A stretch of DNA of 12,046 nucleotides from Gemmatimonadaceae bacterium (GTDB taxonomy: Bacteria > Gemmatimonadota > Gemmatimonadetes > Gemmatimonadales > Gemmatimonadaceae). Each line of letters begins with the position of its first letter. Within the stretch, counting starts at the first letter, position 1. Positions 1-7,550 of this stretch are shown here, one piece after another. The notes beneath the pieces are model-generated. The model made no database searches and was not told where the DNA came from. It was given only the letters and a program-made list of their open reading frames with translations. Both the position numbers and the translations under genes were made by a program. Where the stretch lies: contig JAICUE010000038.1 in NCBI GenBank assembly GCA_025936015.1, positions 1 through 12,046 on the forward strand, given 5' to 3'.

Positions 1-1912
1 GCAGCCGCACCTGGGCACCACGCACGTCCCGATCATCGAGCAGGATGGCCTTCGCTTCCGCGATCTCGATCGCAACGGCAAGCTCGACCCCTACGAGGAC
101 TGGCGCCTCACGCCGGAGCAGCGCGCTCGCGACCTCGTGGCGCGGATGACGCTCGCCGAGAAGGCGGGTACGATGATGCACGGCACCGCGCGCAGCGCGG
201 GCCCGATGGGGATGGCTGGCGTCGGCGCGCATTACGACACGGCGGCGAATCGCGCCCTCATCGCTGACGCCAACGTGACGAGCATGATCACCCGCCTCGG
301 CGGCGATCCGGCGGCGCTCGCCAGCGCCGACAACTCGCTCCAGGAGATCGCCGAGGGCGGACGGCTCGGCATTCCGATCACGGTGAGCACCGACCCACGC
401 AACCATTTCCAGTTCGTCCTCGGCGCGAGCGTCGGCGATGGGCAGTTCTCCCAGTGGCCGGAAACGCTCGGCCTCGCCGCGTTAGGCGACACGGCGCTCG
501 TCCGCCGGTTCGGCGACGTCGCCCGGCAGGAGTACCGTGCAGTCGGGATCCAGATGGCGCTCTCACCGCAGGCCGACCTCGCGACGGAGCCGCGCTGGCC
601 GCGGATCAATGGAACGTTCGGCGACAACGCCGCGCTCACCGGCGCTCTCGTCCGCGCCTATGTCGAAGGCTTCCAGCACGGCGCGGATGGGGTCGACAGC
701 GTCGGCGTCGCGACGGTGGTCAAGCACTGGGTCGGCTACGGCGCGACGAAGAACGGGTTCGACAGCCACAACTACTACGGGCGCTTCGCCAGCTACCGGA
801 CGCAGAATCTCGCCCAGCACGTGCAGCCCTTCCTCGGAGCGTTAGGCGCGCACGTCGCCGGCGTGATGCCGACGTATTCGATCCTCGAGGGCGCGACGTG
901 GAAGGGAAAGCCGATCGAGCAGGTCGGCGCCGGCTACAACCATGAGCTCCTCACCGACATCCTTCGCGGCGAGTATGGCTTCAAGGGCGTGATCCTGACC
1001 GACTGGGCGATCACCAACGACTGCAACGAGCGGTGCCGCAATGGCGTCGCGCCTGGCGAGCGCCCGTCGTTCGCCGACGTCGGGATGCCCTGGGGGGTCG
1101 AAGACCTTCCGATGCGCGCCCGGTTCGTGAAGGCCGTGCAGGCGGGTGTCGACCAATTCGGCGGGACGGAGCGCGCTGATCTCCTCGTCGAAGCCGTTCG
1201 CGCTGGCGAGTTGACGGAGGCGCGCATCGACAGCTCCGCCGTTCGCGTCCTCACCGCCAAGTTCGCGTCGGGCATCTTCGAGAATCCGTACGTCGATCCG
1301 GCCGTCGCCGAGCGAACGGTCGGCTCTGCCCCGTTCCGCGACATGGCGTTGGACGCACAGCGCCGTGCGCTCGTGCTGCTCGAGAACAAGGGCGCACTTC
1401 TCCCGCTGCATCCCGCGGCCGGCAAGCCCGCGCTCCGGGTGTACCTGCACGGCATCGCGCCCGACGCTGCGACCGCCGAGGGATGGACCGTCGTCGATGA
1501 CCCGGCGCACGCCGACGTCGCGATCTTCCGGCTCGTCGCGCCCTTCGAGACACTGCATCCCGGTTACGTCTTCGGCTCGCGGCAGCATGAGGGGAGCCTC
1601 GCCTTCCGCGATGGCGATCCGGACTACGACGCGTTCAAGCGAGTGAGCGCGATCGTACCCACGGTGGTTACGGTCTATCTCGACCGGCCAGCGATCCTCA
1701 CCCCATTGAAGGATCGCGCCCGAGCCCTCGTCGCCAACTTCGGGGTCAGCGACGCCGCGCTCCTCGACGTCCTCGCCGGCCGGGCGAAGCCGGAAGGGAA
1801 GCTGCCGTTCGAGCTCCCGTCGTCGATGCGCGCGGTGGAAGCCCAGCTGCCTAACGTCGCGCACGACAGCGCCCGCCCCCTCTACCGTTCGGGGTTCGGC
1901 CGAAGCTACTGA
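1..1912 (+). CDS. Glycoside hydrolase family 3 beta-glycosidase (5' end outside window)
   Basis: Hydrolyses beta-linked glycosides (beta-glucosidase or beta-xylosidase type) with a retaining mechanism; the exact substrate cannot be read here. The reading frame is open from base 2, so the ATG at 137 is internal and the true start with any signal peptide lies upstream. Window residues 21-32 (bases 62-97) form an EF-hand-like loop, D-x-D-x-N-G-x-L-D-x-x-E, just before the (beta/alpha)8 domain. The substrate-binding Lys-His pair is K241-H242 (bases 722-727). The nucleophile Asp is D334 in GVILTDW (bases 1001-1003). The second domain opens with LVLLENKGALLPL near base 1370 and the protein ends in GFGRSY, the usual end of GH3 proteins without a fibronectin-like third domain. 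Two of the window's rare TTA leucine codons (481, 841) lie in the octamer CGTTAGGC. The family is certain from motifs; the specificity is not. Confidence 0.93.
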   Translation, partial: QPHLGTTHVPIIEQDGLRFRDLDRNGKLDPYEDWRLTPEQRARDLVARMTLAEKAGTMMHGTARSAGPMGMAGVGAHYDTAANRALIADANVTSMITRLGGDPAALASADNSLQEIAEGGRLGIPITVSTDPRNHFQFVLGASVGDGQFSQWPETLGLAALGDTALVRRFGDVARQEYRAVGIQMALSPQADLATEPRWPRINGTFGDNAALTGALVRAYVEGFQHGADGVDSVGVATVVKHWVGYGATKNGFDSHNYYGRFASYRTQNLAQHVQPFLGALGAHVAGVMPTYSILEGATWKGKPIEQVGAGYNHELLTDILRGEYGFKGVILTDWAITNDCNERCRNGVAPGERPSFADVGMPWGVEDLPMRARFVKAVQAGVDQFGGTERADLLVEAVRAGELTEARIDSSAVRVLTAKFASGIFENPYVDPAVAERTVGSAPFRDMALDAQRRALVLLENKGALLPLHPAAGKPALRVYLHGIAPDAATAEGWTVVDDPAHADVAIFRLVAPFETLHPGYVFGSRQHEGSLAFRDGDPDYDAFKRVSAIVPTVVTVYLDRPAILTPLKDRARALVANFGVSDAALLDVLAGRAKPEGKLPFELPSSMRAVEAQLPNVAHDSARPLYRSGFGRSY

Positions 1913-2249
1913 GTGTCCGCCGTTAGGCGGGCCCGACCACCGGGCACAGCAGCGTCGAGTGGTAACATCGAGGTCGGTCAGCCTGGGGCAAGCGAGGCGC
2001 AATTATCTCACCCCGCTTGCCCCCAAGCTTTTCGGCCCTTGGCGAATCAAACCGTCGAGCCAGGAGCAGTTCCCTGTGTCCACTGTGTCCTCTGTGGTTG
2101 AATGCAGTTGCTGTTGTTGTAAACAGCATTAACCACAGAGTGCACAGAGGACACAGAGACATCCCGCCGGCCTCATCGCGCCCGGGCATAGGGGCTTTTG
2201 GGCAAGCGGAGCAAGATCATCTCGCCCGCCTGCCTCCGTCGGTCCGCCG
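1913..2249. other. Convergent intergenic gap, no gene
   Basis: This 337-bp gap lies between the 3' ends of the GH3 gene (+) and zwf (-). I see no coding signal in it. The short open frames here are in repeat sequence and lack family resemblance. Most of the gap from about 1985 to 2238 is occupied by a nested inverted-repeat element, annotated separately. It could form hairpins on either transcript and may serve as a bidirectional terminator, although no U-tract follows the stems. One copy of CGTTAGGC (1921-1928) sits nine bases after the GH3 stop codon. Confidence 0.7.
1985..2238. repeat. Nested palindromic repeat element (MITE/REP-like)
   Basis: Two pairs of inverted arms are nested. The outer arms at 1996-2028 and 2194-2226 match at about 25 of 33 positions and share GGGCAAGCGG. 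The inner arms at 2072-2104 and 2127-2159 are imperfect complements around CTGTGTCC...CTCTGTGGTT, with a 22-base loop. The left flank also holds its own perfect 10-bp hairpin, GGGGCAAGCG (1985-1994) against CGCTTGCCCC (2014-2023). The right inner arm has a 9-bp period (CACAGAGTG, CACAGAGGA, CACAGAGAC). There is no transposase gene, and I did not identify target-site duplications. Non-autonomous mobile repeat is an inference; a terminator role for two convergent genes is an alternative. Confidence 0.6.
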
Positions 2250-3614
2250 TCACTGTGGTTCGCCCTCGGCCCACCCGCCGGGCACCATCGTCGCCGCTTC
2301 CTTCGGGCCCCACGTATTGGGCTCGTAGATGATCGGCGCGCCCGCGTCGAGCACGGGGTCGACGATTCGCCATGCTTCCTCGACGTAGTCCTCGCGCGCG
2401 AAACGAAATGTCTCGCCACGCATCGCGTCGCTGAGCAGCTCAGCGTAGGGGTCGGTCTCCGAGCCATCGTGTTCGTGGCTCGCCATCAGCTCGAGCGGAT
2501 GGCCACCTGGCTTGCCGGGCTCGCGCACCGTCGCGCCGAGTCCGATCTCGAAGTCGGGGCCGAGCTGGAAGCGCAGGTGGTTCGACACTAGCGGTACGCC
2601 GGCGATCGGCGGCGGACGTCGCAGCTTGACGATCACCTCGGTGCGCGCGACCGGCATCCGCTTGCCGGCGCGAATGTAGAACGGCACGCCGTCCCAGCGC
2701 CACGATTCCACCCCGAGCTCGAGCGCGACGTAGGTCTCGGTGTTCGAGTCCGGCGCGACACCTTCTTCATCGCGGTAGCCGCGGAACTGTCCGCGGATCA
2801 CCCGGTCGCGCGAGAGCGGAGTGATCGCCTTCAGCACGCGCACCTTCTCGTCGCGCAATGTCTCGGTGTCGTGGCTCCGTGGCGGCGGCTCCATCGCGAT
2901 GTTCGAGAGCACCTGCAGCAGGTGGTTCTGCACCACGTCGCGGATCGCGCCGGTCTGGTCGTAGAACGCACCTCGTCCCTCGATCCCGAAGGGCTCGGCC
3001 ATCGTGATCTGGACGTTCTCGACGTACTGCCGATTCCAGATCGGCTCGAGAAATGTGTTCGCGAAGCGGAAGAAGACGAGGTTCTGCACCGCCTCCTTGC
3101 CGAGGTAGTGATCGATCCGGAAGATCGAGTGCTCGTCGAAGCAGCGGTGGAGAATCGCGTTCAGGCGCCGCGCTGATTCGAGGTCGGTGCCGAACGGCTT
3201 CTCGAGCACGAGTCGCGCGCCGCGCCCATGTCCGCCGCGACTGAGCTGCGAGACGACGGTCTCGAACGCCGACTGCGGGATCGCCATGTAGTGCAGCGGA
3301 TGCTTCGCGTCCCCGATCTCGCGCGCGAGGTCGTCGAAGGTCTTGTCCGCGGTGTACGGCCCCTCGACGTAGCGCAACATGCCCATCAGCTTCGGGAACG
3401 CCTCGCGATCGATCCCGCCGCCGTGCTGCTCGATGCTCTCCTTCGCCCTCGCCTGCAGCTGCTCGAGCGACCACTCGCGCCGAGCGACACCGATCACCGG
3501 ACCGTTGAGGACTCCGGACTTCACCATCCGCTGAAATGCGGGAAAGATCTTCTTGAAGGCGAGATCACCAGTCGCGCCGTAGAACACGATCGCTTCGGAT
3601 CGGGAATCATCCAT
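2250..3614 (-). CDS. zwf: Glucose-6-phosphate 1-dehydrogenase
   Basis: Oxidises glucose-6-phosphate to 6-phosphogluconolactone with NAD(P)+, the first step of the oxidative pentose phosphate and Entner-Doudoroff routes; cytoplasmic. The 454-residue product starts with the dinucleotide-binding fingerprint GATGDLA (13-19). EKPFG is at 138-142, the substrate-binding signature RIDHYLGKE at 166-174, and RDVVQNHLLQ at 225-234, in which His231 aligns with the catalytic base. Length is slightly below the usual 480-510 residues, the shortage being at the two ends. The ATG at 3614 leaves only about ten residues before the fingerprint. A GAGG about twelve bases upstream is a weak ribosome site. The neighbours are not pentose-phosphate genes: no gnd, pgl, tal or opcA is in view, so it looks like a single-gene unit. 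It runs divergently from the phosphoesterase gene and ends against the repeat element at 1985-2238. Confidence 0.96.
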   Translation of the reverse strand: MDDSRSEAIVFYGATGDLAFKKIFPAFQRMVKSGVLNGPVIGVARREWSLEQLQARAKESIEQHGGGIDREAFPKLMGMLRYVEGPYTADKTFDDLAREIGDAKHPLHYMAIPQSAFETVVSQLSRGGHGRGARLVLEKPFGTDLESARRLNAILHRCFDEHSIFRIDHYLGKEAVQNLVFFRFANTFLEPIWNRQYVENVQITMAEPFGIEGRGAFYDQTGAIRDVVQNHLLQVLSNIAMEPPPRSHDTETLRDEKVRVLKAITPLSRDRVIRGQFRGYRDEEGVAPDSNTETYVALELGVESWRWDGVPFYIRAGKRMPVARTEVIVKLRRPPPIAGVPLVSNHLRFQLGPDFEIGLGATVREPGKPGGHPLELMASHEHDGSETDPYAELLSDAMRGETFRFAREDYVEEAWRIVDPVLDAGAPIIYEPNTWGPKEAATMVPGGWAEGEPQ

Positions 3615-3804
3615 GCAGGCCGTGCCTCATTGATTGTCACCATCGGCGTCGCAAGCCACGGGCCGCGTGTCAGCCGGTCGCCGATGCTGGCGCCTTCGCT
3701 CACCGCCGATACCTTTTTCAGCGGCGACGATGAGCCGTGCGTATCCTCGTCGCCGTGCATCGGCGCTCGCCAGCCGGCTTCGTCTTCCCTCCATCACCCA
3801 CGTG

Positions 3805-4896
3805 ATGTTTCGACTCCATCTTCGTCGCGCCGCACTGCTCGCCGGCTTCGCATTGACCGCTCCGCTGGCGAGCTGCGTCCATCGCGCGCCCCCGATCACG
3901 CACGTCTTCGTGATCGTCCTCGAGAACAAGGGCTTCACGACGACATTCGGGCCCGGCACCCATGCGCCGTACCTCGCCGATACGCTGACGAAGGCGGGCG
4001 CCTTTCTCCGCCAGTACTACGGCATCGGCCACGCGAGCCTCGACAACTACATCGCGATGATCTCCGGCATCGCGCCGACTCCGGAGACGCAGGCCGACTG
4101 CGGGGTCTTTGCCGACTTCAGGCAGACGGGGACCTCGCCTGACGGTCAGCCGATCGGGCGTGGCTGCGTCTATCCCGCTCCGATCCAGACGGTCGCGAAC
4201 CAGCTCGCGGGGCGCGGACTCACCTGGCACGCGTACATGGAGGACATGGGACTCGATCCCTCGCGCGAGGCCGCCACCTGCGGGCATCCGGCGATCGGCG
4301 CGCCAGACCTCACCGAGGGCGCCGCGCCTAACGATCAGTACGCGACCAAGCACAACCCGTTCGTCTACTTCCATTCGATCATCGATACGCCGGCGTGCGA
4401 CTCGAACGTCGTCTCCCTGACGCACCTCGAGGCGGACCTCGCGTCCCCGGCGCGGACGGCGAACTACTCGTTCATCTCACCGAGTCTCTGTCACGACGCG
4501 CACGACACGCCATGCGTGAACGGCGAGCCCGGCGGCCTCGTCTCGGCCGACGCCTTCCTCCGCCACTGGGTGCCGATCATCACCAGCTCCCCCGCGTTTC
4601 GCTCGGGAGGATTGCTCATCATCACCTTCGACGAGGCGAACCGCGCCGACACGACGATCTGCTGCGACGAGCAGCCAGGGCCTAACGTCGAGCATGCCGG
4701 GGTCGAGGGACCGGGCGGCGGCCGTCCGGGGGCGGTGCTGATTTCGCCGTTCATCAAGCCCGGCACGGTTTCGGACGTCCCGTACAACCACTATTCGATG
4801 CTTCGCAGCGTCGAGGACATCTTCGGCCTCCCCCACCTCGGTTACGCCGGACAGCAGGGACTGCAGCCGTTCGGGAAGGACGTGTTCACCAGGTAG
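3805..4896 (+). CDS. Phosphoesterase-family (acid phosphatase-like) lipoprotein
   Basis: A predicted secreted phosphomonoesterase or phosphodiesterase of the PF04185-type phosphoesterase family, anchored as a lipoprotein. From the ATG at 3805 (363 residues) a compact signal peptide appears: HLRR, a hydrophobic core, then lipobox LASC with Cys24. The frame stays open back to 3634, but that would add 57 arginine-rich residues before the signal, so 3805 is preferred; no clear ribosome site precedes it. The catalytic-domain motifs are HVFVIVLENKGF (33-44, usually ENHSF or similar), GIGHASLDNYIAMISG (73-88, the family's H-x-S-L-x-N-Y block with the likely Ser nucleophile), LTWHAYMEDM, and IITFDEAN with D276-E277 as likely metal ligands. 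Near the end it has YNHYSMLRSVEDIFGLPHL. Several cysteines in the C-terminal half suggest disulfides. Substrate unknown. It faces zwf across a 190-bp divergent gap in which I find no convincing promoter. Confidence 0.87.
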   Translation: MFRLHLRRAALLAGFALTAPLASCVHRAPPITHVFVIVLENKGFTTTFGPGTHAPYLADTLTKAGAFLRQYYGIGHASLDNYIAMISGIAPTPETQADCGVFADFRQTGTSPDGQPIGRGCVYPAPIQTVANQLAGRGLTWHAYMEDMGLDPSREAATCGHPAIGAPDLTEGAAPNDQYATKHNPFVYFHSIIDTPACDSNVVSLTHLEADLASPARTANYSFISPSLCHDAHDTPCVNGEPGGLVSADAFLRHWVPIITSSPAFRSGGLLIITFDEANRADTTICCDEQPGPNVEHAGVEGPGGGRPGAVLISPFIKPGTVSDVPYNHYSMLRSVEDIFGLPHLGYAGQQGLQPFGKDVFTR

Positions 4897-5243
4897 CGGA
4901 CGGTCGCGGTCGTCGCGTCAGGCCTAACGTTCGGGGAGAGACACGGCGGAATGCGACGGTGGGTTCCTTACAGGAGGCACGGAGGACACGGAGCGGTTCG
5001 TGAACGGCCGGTTCCTTACAGGAGGCACGGAGGACACGGAGCGGTTCGTCAACGGCGTCGCTTCGAGGCATTTGTAAAGCATGCACTCCTTGGGGCTTCG
5101 CTCGGGCCTTCCCGGAACGCTTTGAAGAAAACCCTCCGCGTCCTCCGTGCCTCCTGTGACAGTTCCCGCAGTTGCAGCGCGGTCACCGCTGTTTCGGCGT
5201 TCCTGAGCTTGACACGAACCTCAATCCCGTGCTTCGTCCAGCG
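4897..5243. other. Intergenic gap with repeats, no gene
   Basis: This 347-bp gap lies between two genes on the same strand. It holds a GCCTAACG copy at 4922-4929, a 48-bp tandem duplication (4962-5057), and an inverted partner arm (5134-5160). Near its end is TTGACA at 5209-5214, but the hexamer 17 bases downstream (5232-5237, CTTCGT) is a poor -10, so promoter activity for the DUF1080 gene is only a possibility. Short open frames across the gap, on both strands, consist of repeat sequence and are not supported as genes. Confidence 0.65.
4962..5160. repeat. 48-bp tandem repeat plus inverted partner arm
   Basis: Two direct copies of a 48-bp unit lie at 4962-5009 and 5010-5057. The first 40 bases of each are identical (4962-5001 and 5010-5049, beginning GGTTCCTTACAGGAGGCACG) and the last eight differ at two positions. 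A complementary arm at 5134-5160 matches the core of either copy with few differences, so either direct copy can pair with it across a 76- to 140-base loop. The core GGAGGCACGGAGGACACGG shows a 9-bp period and resembles the inner arm of the element at 2127-2159 (CACNGAGGACACNGAG, N = A or G). This suggests one dispersed repeat family, here with one arm duplicated. No associated transposase is seen. Confidence 0.75.
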
Positions 5244-6011
5244 ATGACCAACCATCTTCTCGCCGCGCTCGCCGTTGCCGCCGTGCCGGCGCTGGCGATT
5301 GCCCAGCAGCAGACCGTGAAGCCTGAAGCCACCGAAGTCTGGACGCCGGTGCCGAAGATCGTCACGCCGGGGGCGACCGATGACATGCCGCCTTCGGACG
5401 CGATCCATCTCTTCGACGGAAGCAACCTCGATGAGTGGGTCAGCACCGCGACGAATCAGCCGGCGCAATGGACGGTGCACGATGGCGTCGTCACCGTGAA
5501 CAAGCAGGCGGGCGACATCGAGACGAAGCGCCACTTCAACAACTACCAGCTGCATCTCGAGTGGCAGGTCCCCGTCGGCATCACTGGCTCGGGCCAGGCG
5601 CGTGGGAACAGCGGCGTCTTCCTCGCGACGATCGGCAACGATGGCTACGAGCTGCAGGTCGTCGACTCGTACGACAACACGACCTACGTCAACGGCCAGG
5701 CCGGCAGCATGTACAAGCAGTCGCCGCCCCTCGTGAACGCGATGCGGAAGCCGGGCGAGTGGCAGGTCTACGACGTCGTCTGGACCGCGCCGACCTTCAA
5801 CGCCGATGGCAGCCTCGCGACGCCCGCCCGCGTCACCGCGTTCCAGAACGGGGTCCTCATCCAGAACAACTTCGCCCTCAAGGGGACGACGCAGTACATC
5901 GGCGCGCCGTGGTACAAGGCGCACGGGCGGTCGGCAATCAGGCTGCAGGCGCACGGGGATCCGAGCCCGCCGATCAGCTACCGCAATATCTGGGTGCGCG
6001 AGCTTCCGTAG
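5244..6011 (+). CDS. Secreted DUF1080 protein (3-keto-disaccharide hydrolase-like)
   Basis: A secreted protein of the DUF1080 / 3-keto-disaccharide hydrolase family (PF06439), which has a lectin-like jelly-roll fold. Some members cleave 3-keto-glycosides made by sugar 3-dehydrogenases; whether this one does is inferred from family only. The ATG at 5244 gives 255 residues with a clean signal peptide ending ALAIA, cleavage before QQQ (about residue 20). An open frame extends back to 5172 but would put 24 polar residues ahead of the signal, so it is rejected. Family motifs in order are LFDGSNLDEW (56-65), RGNSGVFL (120-127), YELQVVDSYDN (135-145), then SMYKQSPPLVNAMRKPGEWQ and the closing SYRNIWVREL. 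Length is typical for a single-domain member. No sugar oxidoreductase partner gene lies in the window. It converges with the dinB-like gene across an 83-bp gap. Confidence 0.88.
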   Translation: MTNHLLAALAVAAVPALAIAQQQTVKPEATEVWTPVPKIVTPGATDDMPPSDAIHLFDGSNLDEWVSTATNQPAQWTVHDGVVTVNKQAGDIETKRHFNNYQLHLEWQVPVGITGSGQARGNSGVFLATIGNDGYELQVVDSYDNTTYVNGQAGSMYKQSPPLVNAMRKPGEWQVYDVVWTAPTFNADGSLATPARVTAFQNGVLIQNNFALKGTTQYIGAPWYKAHGRSAIRLQAHGDPSPPISYRNIWVRELP

Positions 6012-6094
6012 CGGCGTTGGCGGATCGTCGTACTAGATGTGGGTCAGCAGGTACGCGACGTTCCCCTCGACCGCCGCAAACGGCAAAGCTCACC

Positions 6095-6607
6095 TCACCC
6101 GATCACGCCTGGCTTCCCCGCCATTCGTCGCAGCAGTCCCGCCTGGCCGACGTGATAGCCCTGGTGCCAGACGATCGTCGCGAGGAGCGTCGCGACAGTC
6201 TCGTTCGGGTCACCGCCGGGACTGAACGGCGCCGCAGCGCCTAACGTTGACGGATCGAGGGCGGCCAGCCCGGCTTCCACCCGGCGCGACGTCTCGTCCC
6301 ACGCGCGGCGCAGGTCGCCGATGTCCAGCGCGGCGCCATCGGGCAGCGGCGGCGCGCCGCGGTCATAACGCTCGAGGACATCGAGCGGGAGCACCGGTTC
6401 CTGGCCGAGCATCGGCAGGAGGTTGTGATAGATCGCGATCAGGTGACCGACCACCCAGTTGAGGCAGTTCCCCGCCGGCTGTGGGCGGATGATGGTGTCT
6501 TCCTGCGTCAGGCCGTCGAGGGTGCGGCCGAGGACAATGTGAGTGACGCGGGCCTGGTGCTGGAACCCCGCGGTCTCGCTGCGCGCGGGCTGTGCCGTCG
6601 TGGTCAT
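6095..6607 (-). CDS. DinB-family four-helix protein
   Basis: A DinB/YfiT-like putative metal-dependent protein of 170 residues. The family folds as a four-helix bundle and includes thiol-S-transferase-like enzymes; the activity of this one is unknown. The three metal-ligand histidines are visible: His55 in NWVVGHLIAIYHN, and His148 and His152 in WHQGYHVGQ. The start at 6607 is set by an ATGA overlap with the stop of the preceding SRPBCC gene and by a GGAGAG ribosome site (6614-6619) seven bases upstream. The longer frame reaching 6829 only adds out-of-frame SRPBCC sequence. It is the last gene of the arsR operon and probably translationally coupled. One TTA leucine codon lies within the octamer copy at 6239-6246. 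Confidence 0.9.
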   Translation of the reverse strand: MTTTAQPARSETAGFQHQARVTHIVLGRTLDGLTQEDTIIRPQPAGNCLNWVVGHLIAIYHNLLPMLGQEPVLPLDVLERYDRGAPPLPDGAALDIGDLRRAWDETSRRVEAGLAALDPSTLGAAAPFSPGGDPNETVATLLATIVWHQGYHVGQAGLLRRMAGKPGVIG

Positions 6608-7125
6608 CGTGTTCTCTCCGCGCGAGTCCGCGCATCGGGTGTAGTGGTTCCGAGGTATCCCGCCAGTCGATCGAAGGTGCTTGCCCATCCGTGCTCGTGC
6701 CCGTCGCGCGACGCCGTCGAGACAAGTCCCGTCTGGCGCAGCGTGAGCTGCGTCCCGCCATCGCGCTCGGCGAAGGTGATCGTCACGAGCGTTTCCCGTC
6801 CCCGCCGTTTGGCTGCGTCGAGCCAGCAATGGGTGTAGACGAGCCGTTCCGGCGCGACGACCTCCAGATACTCGCCCTCGAGCCAGTGCTGGTCGCCGTT
6901 AGGCGCGTGCATGCAGATGCGATAGCTGCCGCCGGGACGGATGTCGGACTTCTCGATCGTGACCGTCATCGCCACCGGCGCGCCCTGCCACCGCTTCAGG
7001 TGCTCGCGCTCGGTGAAGGCGGCGAAGACGAGCTCGCGCGGTGCGTCGAAGATCCGCGTCATGAGGAGCTCCTCGCCCGCTGCTCCGCCGCTCACGTTCC
7101 GCGCGCTACTTCCGCTTGCCGCCAT
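6604..7125 (-). CDS. SRPBCC / AHSA1-domain protein
   Basis: A 173-residue START-like (SRPBCC superfamily) protein of the AHSA1 type. These have a helix-grip fold with a hydrophobic cavity; ligand and role are unknown here, and the family name does not imply an Hsp90 link in bacteria. The first strand and helix read LLMTRIFDAPRELVFAAFTE, followed by HLKRWQGAP and PGGSYRICMHAPNGDQHW, then the C-terminal helix HEHGWASTFDRLAGYL, the standard order for the domain. The start at 7125 is well supported: an AAGGAG ribosome site (7133-7138) stands seven bases upstream, within the end of arsR, so the two frames overlap by 20 bp. The stop overlaps the dinB-like start as ATGA. The last dozen residues are Arg/Thr-rich and outside the domain. 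Confidence 0.93.
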   Translation of the reverse strand: MAASGSSARNVSGGAAGEELLMTRIFDAPRELVFAAFTEREHLKRWQGAPVAMTVTIEKSDIRPGGSYRICMHAPNGDQHWLEGEYLEVVAPERLVYTHCWLDAAKRRGRETLVTITFAERDGGTQLTLRQTGLVSTASRDGHEHGWASTFDRLAGYLGTTTPDARTRAERTR

Positions 7126-7516
7126 GTCGCCGCTCCTTGCTGGCCTTGTGTCGTGATTTCCGCTTCGGCTTCGACGCCGTCGCCTCCTCCGCCTGCACCT
7201 CGCGGAGGTAGTGATCGAGCCGGGTCAGCTGCTGATCCCAGAACTGCCGGTACTGCTCGACCCAATCGACGACTTCGCGGAGTGGCCGGCCGACGAGGCG
7301 GGATGGACGCCGCTGCGCATCGCGGCCGCGGCTGATCAGCCCTGCCTGCTCGAGCACCCGCAGGTGCCGCGACACCGCCGGCTGGCTGATCGCGAACGGC
7401 TCGGCGAGCTCGCTGACCGTCGCCTCACCATGCGCGAGTCGGCTCAGTATCGCGCGACGCGTCGGGTCGGCGAGCGCGGCGAGGGTGGCGCTGAGATGGT
7501 CGGCGGCGGCCTGCAT
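7106..7516 (-). CDS. ArsR-family transcriptional regulator
   Basis: A 136-residue winged-helix repressor of the ArsR/SmtB superfamily, first gene of a three-gene operon. DPTRRAILSRL (17-27) opens the fold, TVSELAEPFAISQPAVSRHL (33-52) is the helix-turn-helix with the recognition helix at about 44-57, and the wing is GRDAQRRPSRL. It has no cysteines, so it does not carry the classic metal-sensing sites and probably answers to another signal, possibly through the SRPBCC partner. This subgroup is commonly encoded next to SRPBCC genes. The C-terminal 25 residues form a Lys/Arg-rich tail (KPKRKSRHK...) that may add nonspecific DNA affinity. A palindromic operator and promoter at 7519-7574 lie immediately upstream, pointing to autorepression. 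No good ribosome site precedes the ATG at 7516, which lies close to the predicted transcription start. Confidence 0.95.
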   Translation of the reverse strand: MQAAADHLSATLAALADPTRRAILSRLAHGEATVSELAEPFAISQPAVSRHLRVLEQAGLISRGRDAQRRPSRLVGRPLREVVDWVEQYRQFWDQQLTRLDHYLREVQAEEATASKPKRKSRHKASKERRHGGKRK

Positions 7517-7518
7517 TA

Positions 7519-7550
7519 AACAATCTCGTTATATAACACGATTGTTATAT
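7519..7550 (-). promoter_or_regulatory. Overlapping palindromic operator sites upstream of arsR
   Basis: Two overlapping dyads are visible. The first, 7519-7546, is 28 bp long: AACAATC and GATTGTT at the ends and TTATATAA in the centre, symmetric except for one pair of positions. The second, 7531-7550, is ATATAACA - 4 bases - TGTTATAT, with perfect 8-bp arms. Together they cover the -10 hexamer, the predicted start and most of the leader. The position and symmetry are those of a site for a dimeric ArsR repressor; binding by this ArsR protein is inferred. Confidence 0.78.

Noticed and set aside
137..139. ATG at 137 as the start of the GH3 gene
   Set aside because: The same frame is open upstream to base 2 and encodes conserved GH3 N-terminal sequence including the EF-hand-like loop.
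842..2002. 386-codon open frame on the minus strand across the GH3 gene
   Set aside because: Antisense shadow of a strongly supported GH3 gene in high-GC DNA; low-complexity Arg/Gly/Ala-rich translation with no family motif.
3228..4142. 304-codon open frame on the + strand
   Set aside because: Runs antisense through zwf and then out of frame through the phosphoesterase; no motif.
4962..5057. CRISPR-like direct repeats
   Set aside because: Only two copies, directly adjacent without spacers, with an inverted partner; no cas genes.
6608..6829. Extended N-terminus of the DinB-family protein
   Set aside because: This is out-of-frame SRPBCC coding sequence; the ATGA overlap and GGAGAG site fix the start at 6607.
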